Below the pieces are notes generated by a model. It worked only from the letters and a program-made list of their open reading frames with translations. It ran no database searches and was not told the origin of the DNA. Made by a program: the position numbers and the translations under genes. A stretch of DNA of 64,000 bases from the NCBI GenBank assembly GCA_033816765.1, contig CM066295.1, forward strand, positions 2,914,001-2,978,000, read 5' to 3'. The stretch comes from Nothopassalora personata (Eukaryota; Ascomycota; Dothideomycetes; Mycosphaerellales; Mycosphaerellaceae). This document shows, piece by piece, positions 21,113-32,619 of this stretch. How positions within the stretch are numbered: the stretch's first letter is position 1; each line of letters begins with the position of its first letter.

Positions 21113-23515
21113 TCCTAAGGAGTCGATCCTTTTCCCTATTTATATATAGAACGTCGTACTTCGTATCTTAAGGCCTATACTTAAACCTAGCGCGAGCCTT
21201 TCTATGTCTATACCTATCTTCGGTAACGTTCCTAGATCTTCTACGTTTCTAAGTAGAGTACGCGTATATATTACACTACGTTACGTAATTTATTCGATAT
21301 AAATGTTCCTAACGGCGTAAGGTATCCGGTACCTATTATTCGGCTTCCTATCGGTAGTCGTTCTATAATAGCGGTTACTAGGTTTTCGGTCGTCTCTATA
21401 AGTAGGTATCCCTAGGCTATACCTCGTAGGGTGTCGAGTGTTTTATCAAACTTAATAGAGTATAGCATTCGTCGTCCGCCTATTTTAGGTAGGAATTCTT
21501 CGTGCCTTCTTTATAGGTATACGATTATATTATATAGTTTCTTAGGTATATCGATCGTAACGGTTAGTCGTTCGTTATCGTCGTTAGTATCGCTCTCTTC
21601 TCCTTTAGAGGAATCTTCTTCGCTTAATTCTTCTAGATCCTAGTTTTCTTTAATAGTATCTAGCCCTATTAAGTTAAGACCTTATAGGATACGTAGTTAG
21701 TAGCGGAGTGGAGTAAGAGATTAATCTTCAACTAGCTAATAGCTATAGGGCATACAGCAATATATTAGGAACTAATGCGTTAATTGTGTTAGATGTCTAT
21801 CTAAGCTAAAGGGGAGAGAAGGTGTCTTCCGACAAGCTAAGTTATCGTAGATGCCTTAGGCTATTAGATCATAACCTAACTGTTAGATCCCCTTAAGATG
21901 CTACATCTTAACAAGCCCGGTAGTTTCTTAACTTTCTTCCTATAGTTCTAGTAACTACGATCTATTCTATCCTAGGTCCTAGTTCTCTTTATAGCTTCTA
22001 TCGCTATCGAAGTAGGATTTATCGATGTCTACTTCTCGGAGCGTAGCATTCTACCTATATGTCGCTCCTAGGGTTCCTCGTAGTTACTATAGGAAATACC
22101 CTACGCCTTCCTTAGCGGAGTAGTAGGTTTAGTACGAGTCTTAGTAATAGAAACGCTAATAAAGGGCTCCGTAACTATTTCGAGTATCGCGATCGATCTC
22201 GTAGTTAACTCTTCTTACTATTATACTAAATCCTCGTTTTCCTTATTAGTGGATTCTACCTATAACTTCCCCCTACTAGTCCTATAGTTCGTCGTAGAGA
22301 CTCTCGGTCGTCTAGTAATTTTCCGAGGTATCCCCTATCTAGATTATATTAAATTGGCATGTCCTTTGAAACTGTTATAGTCGGTTCTATAACTTAAATA
22401 GTATAACTTCTATTAGTTGCCCGTAGTATCCTCCTCGTCCTCGTAAGGGGTCTAGGAGATGTATGCTACTTCCGTTACTAACTCTCTCCTCTACTCCTCG
22501 AGTATAGTCGGTGCCTCCTAGTAGTCTAATACTACTCTCGAGTTTACTAGTTCTTCGTTGCATTATGTTAAACTACTTACGGCGTACTATATCTTTCTTA
22601 CCGTAGTAGTCCCTTACTATATAGCCCTCCTTACTACAATTATAGTAAGTAAAGCTTCCTTTCGAACTCTTAGGCCCTTTCTTACCCCTATTCTTACTTC
22701 CGATCTTACGGCCTTTCTCGGTAACGTCGAGTTCTATAGGCTATAGTCTATAGTATAGCTTATAGCTAGGCTTATTATTATTAAAGTTATTATAGTCCCT
22801 ATTGCGATTATCGTAGCCTAGTGTAAATCCGGCCTTTCCGGATACTTTAGAGTCGTATCGTCGTTCTATAGCTCTCTCGTAGAGCTTGTCGTTAAGATTA
22901 ATCGTAACTCTAATAAGGTTACCTAAGTTATCGATTCTTCGACTATCCCGTATTAACTAGTCCTTAACGTTCTCCTTTAAGCTACGTCGGTACATAACTT
23001 ATAAGGCCTTATCGTCCTAGTCGGTAAGTTAAGCGTATTCCTAGAATTTAGTAGTATACTCGGCGGTAGACGTCTTCTAGGTTAAGTGTCGTATAATACG
23101 AACGGTAGTAGCAACCTCGTTAGAGATTCTAAAGACGCTCTTTATAGCATTCTTAAGATAGTTATAAGACGTAAAGACTCTATTAGCGTTATCGGTACCG
23201 TTACTATCTAAGTAGGTTCTTAGGAAGGGTTTAACCTAATACTATACTCGTCCTCTTAAGAAGGTAGTAGTAAAGATAGGCTTAAGGTTCTTAGCTATAG
23301 AGTTAAATAAGAAGTACGTATCTATCTAAGTAATCTAAGTGTCGAACTTGTCTCGGTCGCTATAGTAGAACTCTAGCTTACTAACCTTAAGGGATTTATT
23401 GCCTACGTAAGTAGCTAAGGCATTAATAGCATCGTTCGCGGTCCGTAGTCGGGTACCTCTATCTACTTTACTAGGGGCGGGTATTCCCCTAGTGCTCTAT
23501 CGATCTCCTATTCTA
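21109..23515 (-). pseudogene. gag: gag of A2, RIPed, split by a solo LTR
   Basis: Same domain order as A1 gag. The zinc knuckle near 22605-22650 reads YYNCSKEGYIVRDYYGK, showing two Cys and the His changed to Tyr. A CoP solo LTR interrupts the acidic C-terminal part at 21667. Numerous RIP stops. Confidence 0.8.
21667..21913 (-). repeat. solo CoP LTR (247 bp) in A2 gag
   Basis: tattaagttaagacc...catcttaaca, flanked by AGCCC on both sides (21662-21666, 21914-21918). The uninterrupted target is seen in A5 near 6155. Confidence 0.93.
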
Positions 23516-23530
23516 GAGGGCGTTTAAAGC

Positions 23531-23921
23531 TATTAGGTTTAGTGAAACCTATAATCTTACTAAGTTAACTAACAAGTTAGGTAACCTTCGTTCGATTGAG
23601 ATTTATTCTCGTCGAGTAGGAGTAGGAGGGAGAGCAGTATAAAGTAGTAGCGAGGTAGCGGTTAGGTAAGGTTATGTTTTAAACAGTAAGATTAAATAGT
23701 AAGTTAAACGCTTCGAAAGCTATAGGGCATTTTGCCGCGTTCCTAAATATATAGGAGACCCTATCCTTAGTTACCTAGTTACCCGTAAGCGAGTAACCCG
23801 ATTACTTAGTCGCTCGTAAGTAAGTAATCTCGCGTAGGTGTCGGTTACGTACGCTCTCCTTATGTAATGCTATTATCTAATAAGCGTAGTAATCGGAGCG
23901 CGACTGCTTTAATCCGTAACA
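23531..23921 (-). repeat. A2 5' LTR (391 bp)
   Basis: tattagg...cgtaaca, pair of 8697-9087. The adjoining minus-strand bases gctttaaacgccc are the likely primer-binding region, complementary to GCGTTTAA in the LTR. Confidence 0.9.
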
Positions 23922-23926
23922 ATATA

Positions 23927-24073
23927 ATACGGCTATACCCGGCTTAGTATACCGTACGTAACGCGTATACGTATACTAGGAGACGCGTATAGCGTCTATA
24001 GAAGAAAGTAAGCTTTAGTTTATCTACAATTAGAAGATCGTAGGCGTAATATACGTTATAATATCCCCTTATA
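23927..24073 (+). repeat. GyC-type LTR, right fragment, RIPed
   Basis: Continues 8663-8696 after A2 and runs to atatccccttata, aligning with the GyC LTR. I could not find a clean duplication around the joined LTR, so solo status is not proven. Confidence 0.65.
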
Positions 24074-24684
24074 GCCTTACGGTCCTTATAATAAGCTAGT
24101 TGCTCTCCTCCTATTATACGTAGTAGTCCTCTACGTAAGGGCTTCCTATCTCTAGATCTATATTCTCCCAGTATAAGTACCTCTAGATATAGTTTTTAGA
24201 TACTACCTACCTAGCTTATCCCTAGCGATATAGACTAGCGCCTAAGTATCCCTAGGGCTCCTAGTAATAGTTCTAGAACTATCCTCCTTAAGGTTCGCCT
24301 CCTATTCTCTAACTCCCTCTCTTAGAATAAGGTTACTACCCTAATTCGTTAGTTCCTATAGCGTCTTAGTACTAATAACGACTTTTAGGAGGGTACTATA
24401 ATTAACTCGACTTCCTATAAGAGGGGCTCTAGAGGCTCTAGTGATCCTACTAGTAAGTAGTAGTCTAGAGGGTATACTTATATCGGGTCTTAGTAAGGTT
24501 CTTAGGATTTAGTTAGGACTAAAGAATAAGATAGCCGTTATAAGTAAGGGCGGTCTACTTCTCTATTTCCTTTTACTTTTAATACTATAGCTCTCCTAGA
24601 ATAAGAGTCTATAATAATAAACTAGATCTTACCTTAAAAGGTAGTTCTAAAGTAAGCCTCTCTACAGTCTAGTTATATAAGTAT
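24074..24684 (+). pseudogene. unidentified RIPed gene, second segment
   Basis: A plus frame with RIP stops gives a Pro/Gln/Tyr-rich, probably disordered stretch (LDTTYLAYP, YRLAPKYP, NYPP, GSPPILQLPL). It is likely the continuation of 8031-8657. No known domain recognised. Cut on the right by D1. Confidence 0.3.
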
Positions 24685-24689
24685 AGTAA

Positions 24690-25074
24690 TGTCTACTAAC
24701 TACCCTATGTAGGCCTGTCCGAGTTGTGGTAGTATAGAGCGGTGCTTATGTAAGCAGGGTTATTTGCCGGTCCCGGGACCGTGAAATTAGGTCACGTAAC
24801 GAGTAGCGTAGTAGCTAGATAAACAAGAGGATTAGCGGACTTAATCCCCTATACCCTCTACTCGAGAGGTATAAATTAAATTCTTTTCCTTAATGCTACG
24901 CTTATAATGCTTAACTGCGTAGTATATATCTTAATAGCTATACTAGGTCCTACTAGCTTACCTAAATGTCTAATTAAACTAAAATGAAATTAGGGCAAGT
25001 TGGACCTAAGGGACCCCCGCTAAACCTAAGGTTAATATAACCTATTAGTCGTTAATATATTCTCCCCTATTACA
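24690..25074 (-). repeat. D1 LTR (about 385 bp)
   Basis: tgtctactaac...cccctattaca, repeated at 31283 and 44456. It contains CCGGTCCCGGGACC at 24767-24780. The right boundary is approximate. Confidence 0.65.
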
Positions 25075-25497
25075 AACCTATCCTTAGGTTCTAAAGTAGT
25101 AAGCCCGGGTACTACAGGTAGCGTAGTTAGTCGCTATAAGCTAAGGTGGTCTTATAGTAGTACAATAGCTCACCCTATCATTTAGCTTAACATACAAGAT
25201 GTTAGGCAATCCTAGGGCCCACTAGCGACAGTTTATAAAGATCGGAAGGATTCTTCTAATAGAGACCGTAATAGTAACGTTAATAACCGCAACTCGCGCT
25301 ATATTAGCATTAATCGAATAGGCTAGATAGTCGAATAATGCGAACGCCATTTATAAAACAAGTAAGTGTTAGTACTAGTAACCTAATAAATCTAAGGACG
25401 AGTCTATCGCGTAGCTAGAAAGTTAGTTAAGGGAAGATAAGTAACTATAAGAAACAAGTAAGATCTAAGGACTAGAAGCATCCGTACCCGAAGCATT

Positions 25498-25547
25498 AAC
25501 TAGAATTAGAACTAGAATTAGAACTAGAATTAGAACTAGAAACCTAT
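25498..25547. repeat. 12-bp tandem repeat, about 4 copies
   Basis: The unit gaactagaatta. The same locus in D2 (32421-32573) has about 13 copies. Confidence 0.9.
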
Positions 25548-25604
25548 AGGCTATAGCTATAGCCGGAAAATTAACTAGAAACTAGAAGCCTATAAACCCG
25601 TACT

Positions 25605-28560
25605 AACTACTTAGTTCTACTTATTCTTACACAACTCCTTTATCTAGACCTACTCGTTATCGTAGCTAACACTAGTCTTATTAGACGCGTCCCTAAGTAG
25701 CTAGCTAGTAAAGTTCCTATAGTAGTTACGGAAGAAGCTCTTATTACGCCCTTCGCTTATAAAGCATATCTACTCGAGAGTAGTAACTAAGCTAAGCTAC
25801 TTGTCTATTAATTTCATAGCTCGGACGCGCTAATTATGCATCTTCTTATAGAAGAGCTCCGAGTCTAGGCGGACCGTAGCATTAAGCTACCTTCTAGCAT
25901 TAAGGATAACTTCGTTGTCGTTCTAAGACTTTAAACCTGCTAGGGCATCGGATAGAGGGCTAATGCTACTAAGGTGTACGGCCGTAGGGAAAGGATAGCT
26001 TAGTACTAGGCGTCGATACTTTAACCCTATAGCGCTCTTACTTAGCGTCTTAAAGTTACGATAGAGGTCCATTACCTAGTGTATGCTCTAGCTTCTCTAG
26101 AGTTTAAGATAGTTATCGTCGCGGATCTCGATAAAGTAAGGGTTAATCTAACGTAGCGTCTTCTTATATGCGGCCTACCTTATTAGAACGCCTATAGTAG
26201 TTACCCGCATTTACCTAGCGCTTAGGTCCTCTCTAAACTAGCTAATGCTATTCTTACTTAGGTAATTCTAAACCCTAACCGAGAAGAAACGCTTAAATCG
26301 GCCGTCTTCTATATAGTCGTTAATCCGGCACTACTAGATAAACTCTACAGTATTCCCTTACTTATAAAAACCGTGTAAAAACTCCGGCCCACTAGTGCCC
26401 TCTAAGTTAAGAGAGTATAGCATATTAAGCCGGTTACTAGTCTAGTAGTTTTCAATTTCGAGGTTTAAGTCGACCCTAGTATACTACACTATAGCGTTCG
26501 TATTACCCCCCTAATAAGCCCTATTAAAGCTAAAAATCGTAGGCCTAGGGAAGGAGATAAACCGAGTGTAGTATTAAGGGTATAGCGCTACTTGTAAGAG
26601 CTATAGCCCGGGGTCTTATCGCATAATCTATTAGCTTAGAGAATACTACATGTTCTAGTAGACGCCGCCGTTAGTAACCTTATTTAATTCTCGTAGGTAC
26701 TATCGGTACACGTCAAATTCTCGACTTATTATCTCTCTAACTGTTTTAACCCGCGGCGCTAGTTTAGCGTTATTATACTAGTATAGCATGTTACTATTAA
26801 TGTAGGTACCGGTACTATTAAGATCGGCTTAGTTAGCTTTATTAATGCTAAATTTGTCGAGGATCTAGTTATAGTTAGTATACGTAACGATACTACTCGT
26901 AGTACCGACTTTACCTCGAACACGGAGGTAGCTAAGCGGGTTAATAGTCTTCTAACTACGCTTATTAGGGCGAAACCACGACCTATTCTTTACCTTAATA
27001 GCTAAAAAACTCTTACCTTTAAAGAGCTAGTCTTACACCTTAAGCGCACGCTCACATAGGGTATTAGTAGTAATACCGGGATTCGTAATAAAGTAGAGGG
27101 CCTTATAGTAGAAATCTCGAACATACTAATCGTACATTATAGCGCTAACCTTACTATCCCTCTTAAGAACCTACGAGACAGCATATTCGAGCATCTTAAG
27201 GCCCGCTATCCGGTACTTAGGTAGCTAGTTAATACTATCTACATTAATCGAGTTTCTAAACTTAATGCTATAGTACCGCTTATTATAGGTGTAGTTAGCG
27301 CGCTTAATCCGGAGGGCCTCGTCTTCTTATAGGATCTAATCCTTAAAGACTAATACATCCCTAATTATAGCCGAAGGTAACATAGTAAGTATCGGATTAC
27401 TATTCTTAGTTAGGGCCGGAGTAGATTGTAGGGTGCTAACCGGTGTACCTAGCGGACTACCTTCGCGTATAGGTACGCCGTCTAGCGTTCGGTTAGGCGA
27501 GGATTAAGTAGGCGCAATTATGCCCTTACCTATGCTCTCGCCTATACGGAGCTACTTAAGTCGACTCGACTTACGACCACCTCTCGATGGGACTGTAGGC
27601 TAGGTAGAGGCTAGTAGAGTTAGCGTAGTACTCTTTATACGTCCTTTGCCTTTACTACCCGGTAGTAGCTAACGTAGCTAAGGCTATTACTAGCTAGATG
27701 GTCTAGGTTAATCTATGCTATCCTCTAGGGACGCGGACTTCTTAGTAATAGTACCCTCTATAAAGTATAGAAGGCTATCCTTATAGACGGCTAGGCGGTG
27801 TCTTCTAATAATCTCCCTACTCTTAGGCGACTACGGATTAATGCTACGTACTTTAGCCTCCCTATCGCACCGGGTAAGATTACTAGGCTCTAGAATTCGC
27901 TTACGATCTATACCCTTGCGGCCGATCCTTATACGCTAGATTAATGCCCTCTAAATTCTACTAATAGCCCTACTATAATCTAGGTACTTATTAATAAAGC
28001 TCGTGAACTAGCGGCGACCGCTATTAGTACTATAAAGCTCGGAGATAATGCGTCGATTAAGAATCTTATTGTCTATCTACTATAGCTAGTAGCGGGTAAG
28101 CGTAGCTCGAAGAGTCTTCTCTCGGTTACGAATCTCTAAACCGGTCTTACGAATCTTACCGACGATAGGAAATAAGACATCGAGCTTCTTATTACTAAGG
28201 AATTTATCCTAGTAGCTCTTACCTATGCCGCTCTTAACTTCCTCGAAAAACAGGTTAACCTAGACGGAGTAGTCTTCGAATACCTTCTCGAAGCCCTTAT
28301 AGAAGTCCTTTAATACCTTAACCCGCTTCTAAGGACTAAGCTCGCGGAACATAACATTAGCGGCGGACTTCGGCGTGTTCGTGTTAGTAAGGACATGCTT
28401 AACGTTATCCGGTAGGCGAAGGGACTCGAATAAGGTCTAAGGTAGGCGGGTAAGCCTAGTAATAGTACTAGTAAGCGCTATGCTCGAGCTAGCCGGGCGT
28501 AACGAAGGACTAGGTAAAGCTATAATAACTAGGATTCGCTATTAGTATGATTATAAGAGC
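25605..28560 (-). pseudogene. GyD third ORF (D1 copy), about 985 codons, RIPed
   Basis: A single minus-strand frame can be followed with RIP-type stops only. The N-terminal part includes FESLRLPDNVKHVLTNT and KDFYKGFEKVFEDYS; a Ser/Arg-rich linker (about 27400-27700) follows; then a C-terminal part with WFRPNKRS, NPLSYLRVRGKVGTTSS and FFRNYYRNFTS. I recognise no family. In GyD it lies downstream of pol in the same sense, the position of env or of captured genes in other retroelements. An envelope role is not supported by any motif I can see. Confidence 0.55.
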
Positions 28561-28626
28561 TAGCTATCTCGTAGTACTACTCTAGAGTGTTAGTAAGCTT
28601 TAAAAGCTTAGTATCGGAGTAGGGGC

Positions 28627-29030
28627 TATTACGGAATAATTTCTATAGACCCTAGAATTATAACGATAAGACGAACACGTAACTTATCCTACCTAAGCGC
28701 TTAGACTTAGAGCGATTAGACTACTTATGCTTAGACTAATTAGACTGCTTATGCTTAGACTAATTAGACTAATTACCGAGATCTACAAATCTCCTTTATA
28801 TGTAGGAACGCTAAGAACCCCTTATGGTTTTAGCGCGTTCAACTTACTGTTTAATATTACTGTTTAGAATACACTATAACCTAACCTCTACCTTACTGCT
28901 ACTTAGTCTTTATAAGACAAGACGGCTACTACTTTATTACTCTCCCTTAACTTCCTATTGGCCCGAGAACAAACCCGATTGAGCTTATCTTCTTAACTTG
29001 TAATATTATTAGGTTATACTAAACCTAATA
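28627..29030 (+). repeat. A4 5' LTR (404 bp)
   Basis: tattacgg...cctaata, inverted relative to the A5 and A3 LTRs. Followed by gctttaaatgccc, the RIPed primer-binding region. Confidence 0.9.
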
Positions 29031-29049
29031 GCTTTAAATGCCCTCTACG

Positions 29050-31053
29050 ATAGGAGACCGATAGAGTAAACGGGGAACACCCGCCCCTAGTAAAGTAAGT
29101 AGAGCCCGACGACCTTAGACCGCGAATGATGCTATTAATGCCTTAGCTACTTATATAGGTAACGACACCCTTAAGGTTAGTAAGCTAGAATACTACTATA
29201 GCGACCGAGATAAGTTCGACACTTAGGTCTCTTAGATAGAAATGTACTTCTTATTTAACTCTATGCCTAAGAACCTTAAGCCTATCTTTACTACTACCTT
29301 TTTAAGAGGACGAGCATAGTATTAGGTTAAACTATTCCTTAGGAAGTACCTAGACAGTAACGGAGAAGACAATGCCGACGGAATCTTTCGGTTATATAAC
29401 TATCTTAAGCATGCTATAAAGAGCGTCTTTAGTGTCTCTAATAAGATTACTACTACCGTTCGTGTTATTTAGCATTTAACCTAGAAGACATCTACTACCG
29501 AATATGCTACTAAATTCTAGGAATACGCGTAACTTACCGATTAGGACGACGAAGCACTTTAAGTTATGTACCGGAGAGGACTAAAGGAGCATATTAAGGA
29601 CGAGTTAATAAGGGACGGTCGGAAGATCGATAGCTTAGGCGACCTCGTTAGAGTTACGATTAATCTTAACGATAAGCTCTACGAGAGAGCTATAGAACGA
29701 CGATACGACTCTAAGGTATCCGGAAAGGCTAGATATACACTAGGCTATAACAACCGTAATAGAGGCTTCTACAATAACTATAACAATAAGCCTAGGAACA
29801 AACCGTACTACGGACTATAGCTAATAGAACTCGACGTTACCGAGAAAGGTCGTAAGATTAGGAATAGTAACGGGAATAGAGCATCCCGGAGTTCGAAAGA
29901 AACACGAACTTACTACGGATATAGTAAACCTAGCTACCTAGTAAGGAACTACCGCGGTAAGAATATAGTACGCCGCGAATAGTTTAACATAATGCAAACC
30001 CGAACTAGTAAATCTAAGAGTAGCGTTAGATCTTAAGGAGATACCGACTATACTCGGAGAGTAGGGGAGAGAGCTAGTAATAGAAGTACGACGCCTCTCC
30101 TAGACCCCTTAGAAGGACGAGGAGGATACTATAGGTAGTAAATAGTAGCTATTCCATTTAATACGAAGAACTAACTACGATAGTTTAACATAATAATACG
30201 AAGAGTCGACTACGAGATCGAATCCGAATCTCGAAATAGTTATAGAAGCCTTTATTAGCGATTCTGTTACTAAGACTCGTGTTAAGTTTACTACGCCGCG
30301 AAGTTAGGCGTAGGGTATTAGCCTTAATAACCGAGAGGAACCCTAGGAGCGACGCTTAGGTAAAACGCTACGCTCCGAGAAGTAGACATCGACGAGTCCT
30401 ACTTTAACGACGATAGAAGCGACAAGGAAAAACAGGACCTAGGATAGAACGGATTATAGTTACCGGAACTATAGGAAGAAAATTAAGAAACTACCGGGCT
30501 AGATACTATCGAAGAAGATTAGGATCCGGAAGAAATAAGCGAAGAAGATTCCTCCGAAGGAGAAGAGAGCGATACTAACGACGACAATAAACAACTGACC
30601 TTTACGATTAATGCACCTAAGAAATTATATAACATAATCGTACACCTATAAAGAAGGCACGAGGAATTCCTACCTAAGATAGGCGGACGAAGGATACTAT
30701 ACTCTATTAAGTTTAATAAGACACTCGACACCCTACGAGGCATAGCCTAGGGATACCTACTTATAGAAACAAGCGAGAATCTAGCAACCGCTATTATAGA
30801 ACGACTACCGATAGGGAGCCAAATAATAAGAACCGGATATCTTATACCGTTAGGAACATTTATATCGAATAAATTACGTAACGTAGTACAACACGTACGC
30901 GTACTCTACTTAGAAACGTAGAAGATCTAGGAACGTTACCGAATATAGGTGTAGATATAGAAAGGCTCGCGCTAGGTTTAAGCGGAGGCCTCGAGACACG
31001 AAGCACAACGTTCTATATACGAATAGGGAAAAGGATTAACTCCCTAGGAATAA
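29050..31053 (+). pseudogene. gag: gag of A4, RIPed
   Basis: The probable start codon is ATA (29050-29052) in place of ATG. An in-frame open remnant, 29566-29820 (MYRRGLKEHIKDELIRDGRK), is the end of the capsid domain and is almost identical to A5. The acidic region lies at about 30480-30600. It ends TAA at 31051-31053, where A1 has the ATGA overlap. Many RIP stops elsewhere. Confidence 0.8.
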
Positions 31054-31282
31054 GCGACCGAAGGGAGTTATATAACATAGAAAAGACTTAAGCATTACTA
31101 ACGATAATAGTGTTTCGAATTAAGATTATCGTTAACGGGTATAAGATAGATGCTATAATAGATTCTAGAGTAAGCGGGAATTTTACCTCCGAATCATTTA
31201 TTATAAGATATAGGATCGCTACCTATAAGAAGAAAGAGGGTTATAAATTAATCGCGGTAGACGGATTATCCTTACCTAGTAA
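31054..31282 (+). pseudogene. pol: protease fragment of A4, RIPed
   Basis: Reads AIIDSRVSGNFTSESF: the retropepsin loop DSG has become DSR through GGA to AGA. Open for about 57 codons only because it is short. Cut by D2. Confidence 0.75.
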
Positions 31283-31692
31283 TGTCTACTAACTACCCTA
31301 TATAGGCCTGTCCGAGTTATAGTGGTATGGAGCGGCGCTTATGTAAGTAGAGGTATTTACCGGTCCCGGGACCGTGAAATTAGGTTACGTAACGAGTAGC
31401 GTAGTAGCTAGATAAAACAAGAGGATTAGCGGACCTAAACCCCTATGCCCTCTACTCGAGAGGTATAAATTGAATTGTTGCCTTAATGCTACGCTTTCAA
31501 TGCTTAACTGCGTAGTATATATCTTAATAGCTATACTAGGTCCCGCTAGCTTACCTAAATGTCTAATTAAACCTAAATGAAATTAGGGCAAGTTAGACCT
31601 AAGGGACCCCCCCCCTCTAAACCTAAGATCGACATAACTAAACCTAAGGTTAACATAACTAATTAGTCGTTAATATATCCCCCCCCATTACG
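31283..31692 (-). repeat. D2 3' LTR (about 410 bp)
   Basis: tgtctactaac...ccccattac. Colinear with D1 24690-25074 plus a short insertion near 31610-31640. The inner boundary is approximate. Position 31360-31373 repeats CCGGTCCCGGGACC. Confidence 0.65.
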
Positions 31693-31884
31693 AACCTGTC
31701 CTTAGGTTCTAGAGCAGTAAGCCCGGGTAACATAGGTAGTGCAGTTAGTCGCTATAAGCTAAGGTAGTCTTGTAGTAGTATAGTAGCTTACCCTACTATT
31801 TAGCTTAACATACAAGATGTTAGGCAATCCTAGGGCCTACTAGCGATAGTTTATAAAGGTCGAAAAGATTTCTTTAATAGAGAC

Positions 31885-32131
31885 TATTAAGTTAAGACCT
31901 AATAGGATACGTAGTTAGTAGTAGAGTAGAGTAAGAGATTAATCTTTAACTAGCTAATAGCCACAGGGCATGCAGCAATATATTAGGAACTAATGCGTTA
32001 ATTGTGTTAGATATCTATCTAAGCTAAAGGGGAGAGAAGGTGTCTTCCGATAAGCTAGGTTATCGTAGATGCCTTAGGCTATTAGATTATAACCTAACTG
32101 TTAGCTCCCCTTAAGATGCTACATCTTAATA
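31885..32131 (-). repeat. solo CoP LTR (247 bp) in D2
   Basis: tattaagttaagacc...catcttaata, flanked by GAGAC (31880-31884, 32132-32136). The empty site is present in D1 near 25260. Confidence 0.93.
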
Positions 32132-32420
32132 GAGACCGTGATAGTAACGTCGATAATCCACGACTCGCGCCCGTCGTACCGCGTTAACGTATACTACGAA
32201 ACTAGCGAGGGATTAGGCAGCTATGTTAGCATTAATCGAGCGGGCTAGATAGTCAAATAACGTAAACGCTACTTATAAGACAAGTGAGCGTTAGTACTAG
32301 TAACCTAATAAATCTAAAGACGAGTCCACCGCGTAGCTAGAAGGTAAGTTAAGGGAAGATAAGTAACTATAAGAAACAAGTAAGATCTAAGGACTAGAAG
32401 CACCTATACCCGAAGCATTA

Positions 32421-32573
32421 GAACTAGAATTAGAACTAGAATTAGAACTAGAATTAGAACTAGAATTAGAACTAGAATTAGAACTAGAATTAGAACTAGA
32501 ATTAGAACTAGAATTAGAACTAGAATTAGAACTAGAATTAGAACTAGAATTAGAACTAGAATTAGAACTAGAA
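32421..32573. repeat. 12-bp minisatellite, about 13 copies
   Basis: gaactagaatta repeated head to tail without visible variation. About 4 copies at the matching site of D1. Confidence 0.95.
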
Positions 32574-32619
32574 TCCTATAGGCTATAGCTATAGCCGGAA
32601 ATTAACTAGAAACTAGGAG

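Larger units (their letters stand above)
8697..23921 (-). mobile_element. Ty3/gypsy element A2, full length, RIPed, with three nested insertions
   Basis: Both LTRs are 391 bp (8697-9087, 23531-23921) and the element is flanked by ATATA on both sides. Removing GyN, CoP-1 and a solo CoP LTR with their 5-bp duplications leaves about 6.9 kb. Minus-strand order: LTR, gag, protease-RT-RNase H-integrase-chromodomain, then an oppositely oriented gene, polypurine tract, LTR. All coding parts are full of RIP stops. Confidence 0.92.
24690..28626 (-). mobile_element. GyD copy D1, 3' part, RIPed
   Basis: It contains the left (3') LTR (24690 to about 25074), a noncoding stretch with a small 12-bp repeat array, and the extra ORF of GyD. 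It is nearly colinear with D2 31283-35865. It is cut at 28626 by A4, whose duplication is likely GGGGC (28622-28626). The remainder of D1 is not seen. Confidence 0.75.
28627..31282 (+). mobile_element. Ty3/gypsy element A4, 5' part, RIPed
   Basis: A plus-strand GyA copy: 404-bp 5' LTR, gag, and the beginning of protease, cut by D2 at 31283 within the protease. The rest of pol is not found in the window. Confidence 0.85.

Noticed and set aside
25605..28560. Calling the GyD third ORF an envelope gene
   Set aside because: Only its position suggests this. I see no signal peptide, fusion motif or clear membrane anchor, and RIP obscures the sequence.
32421..32573. Tandem repeats considered as a CRISPR array
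   Set aside because: 12-bp units are directly adjacent with no spacers; this is a minisatellite in a eukaryotic element.
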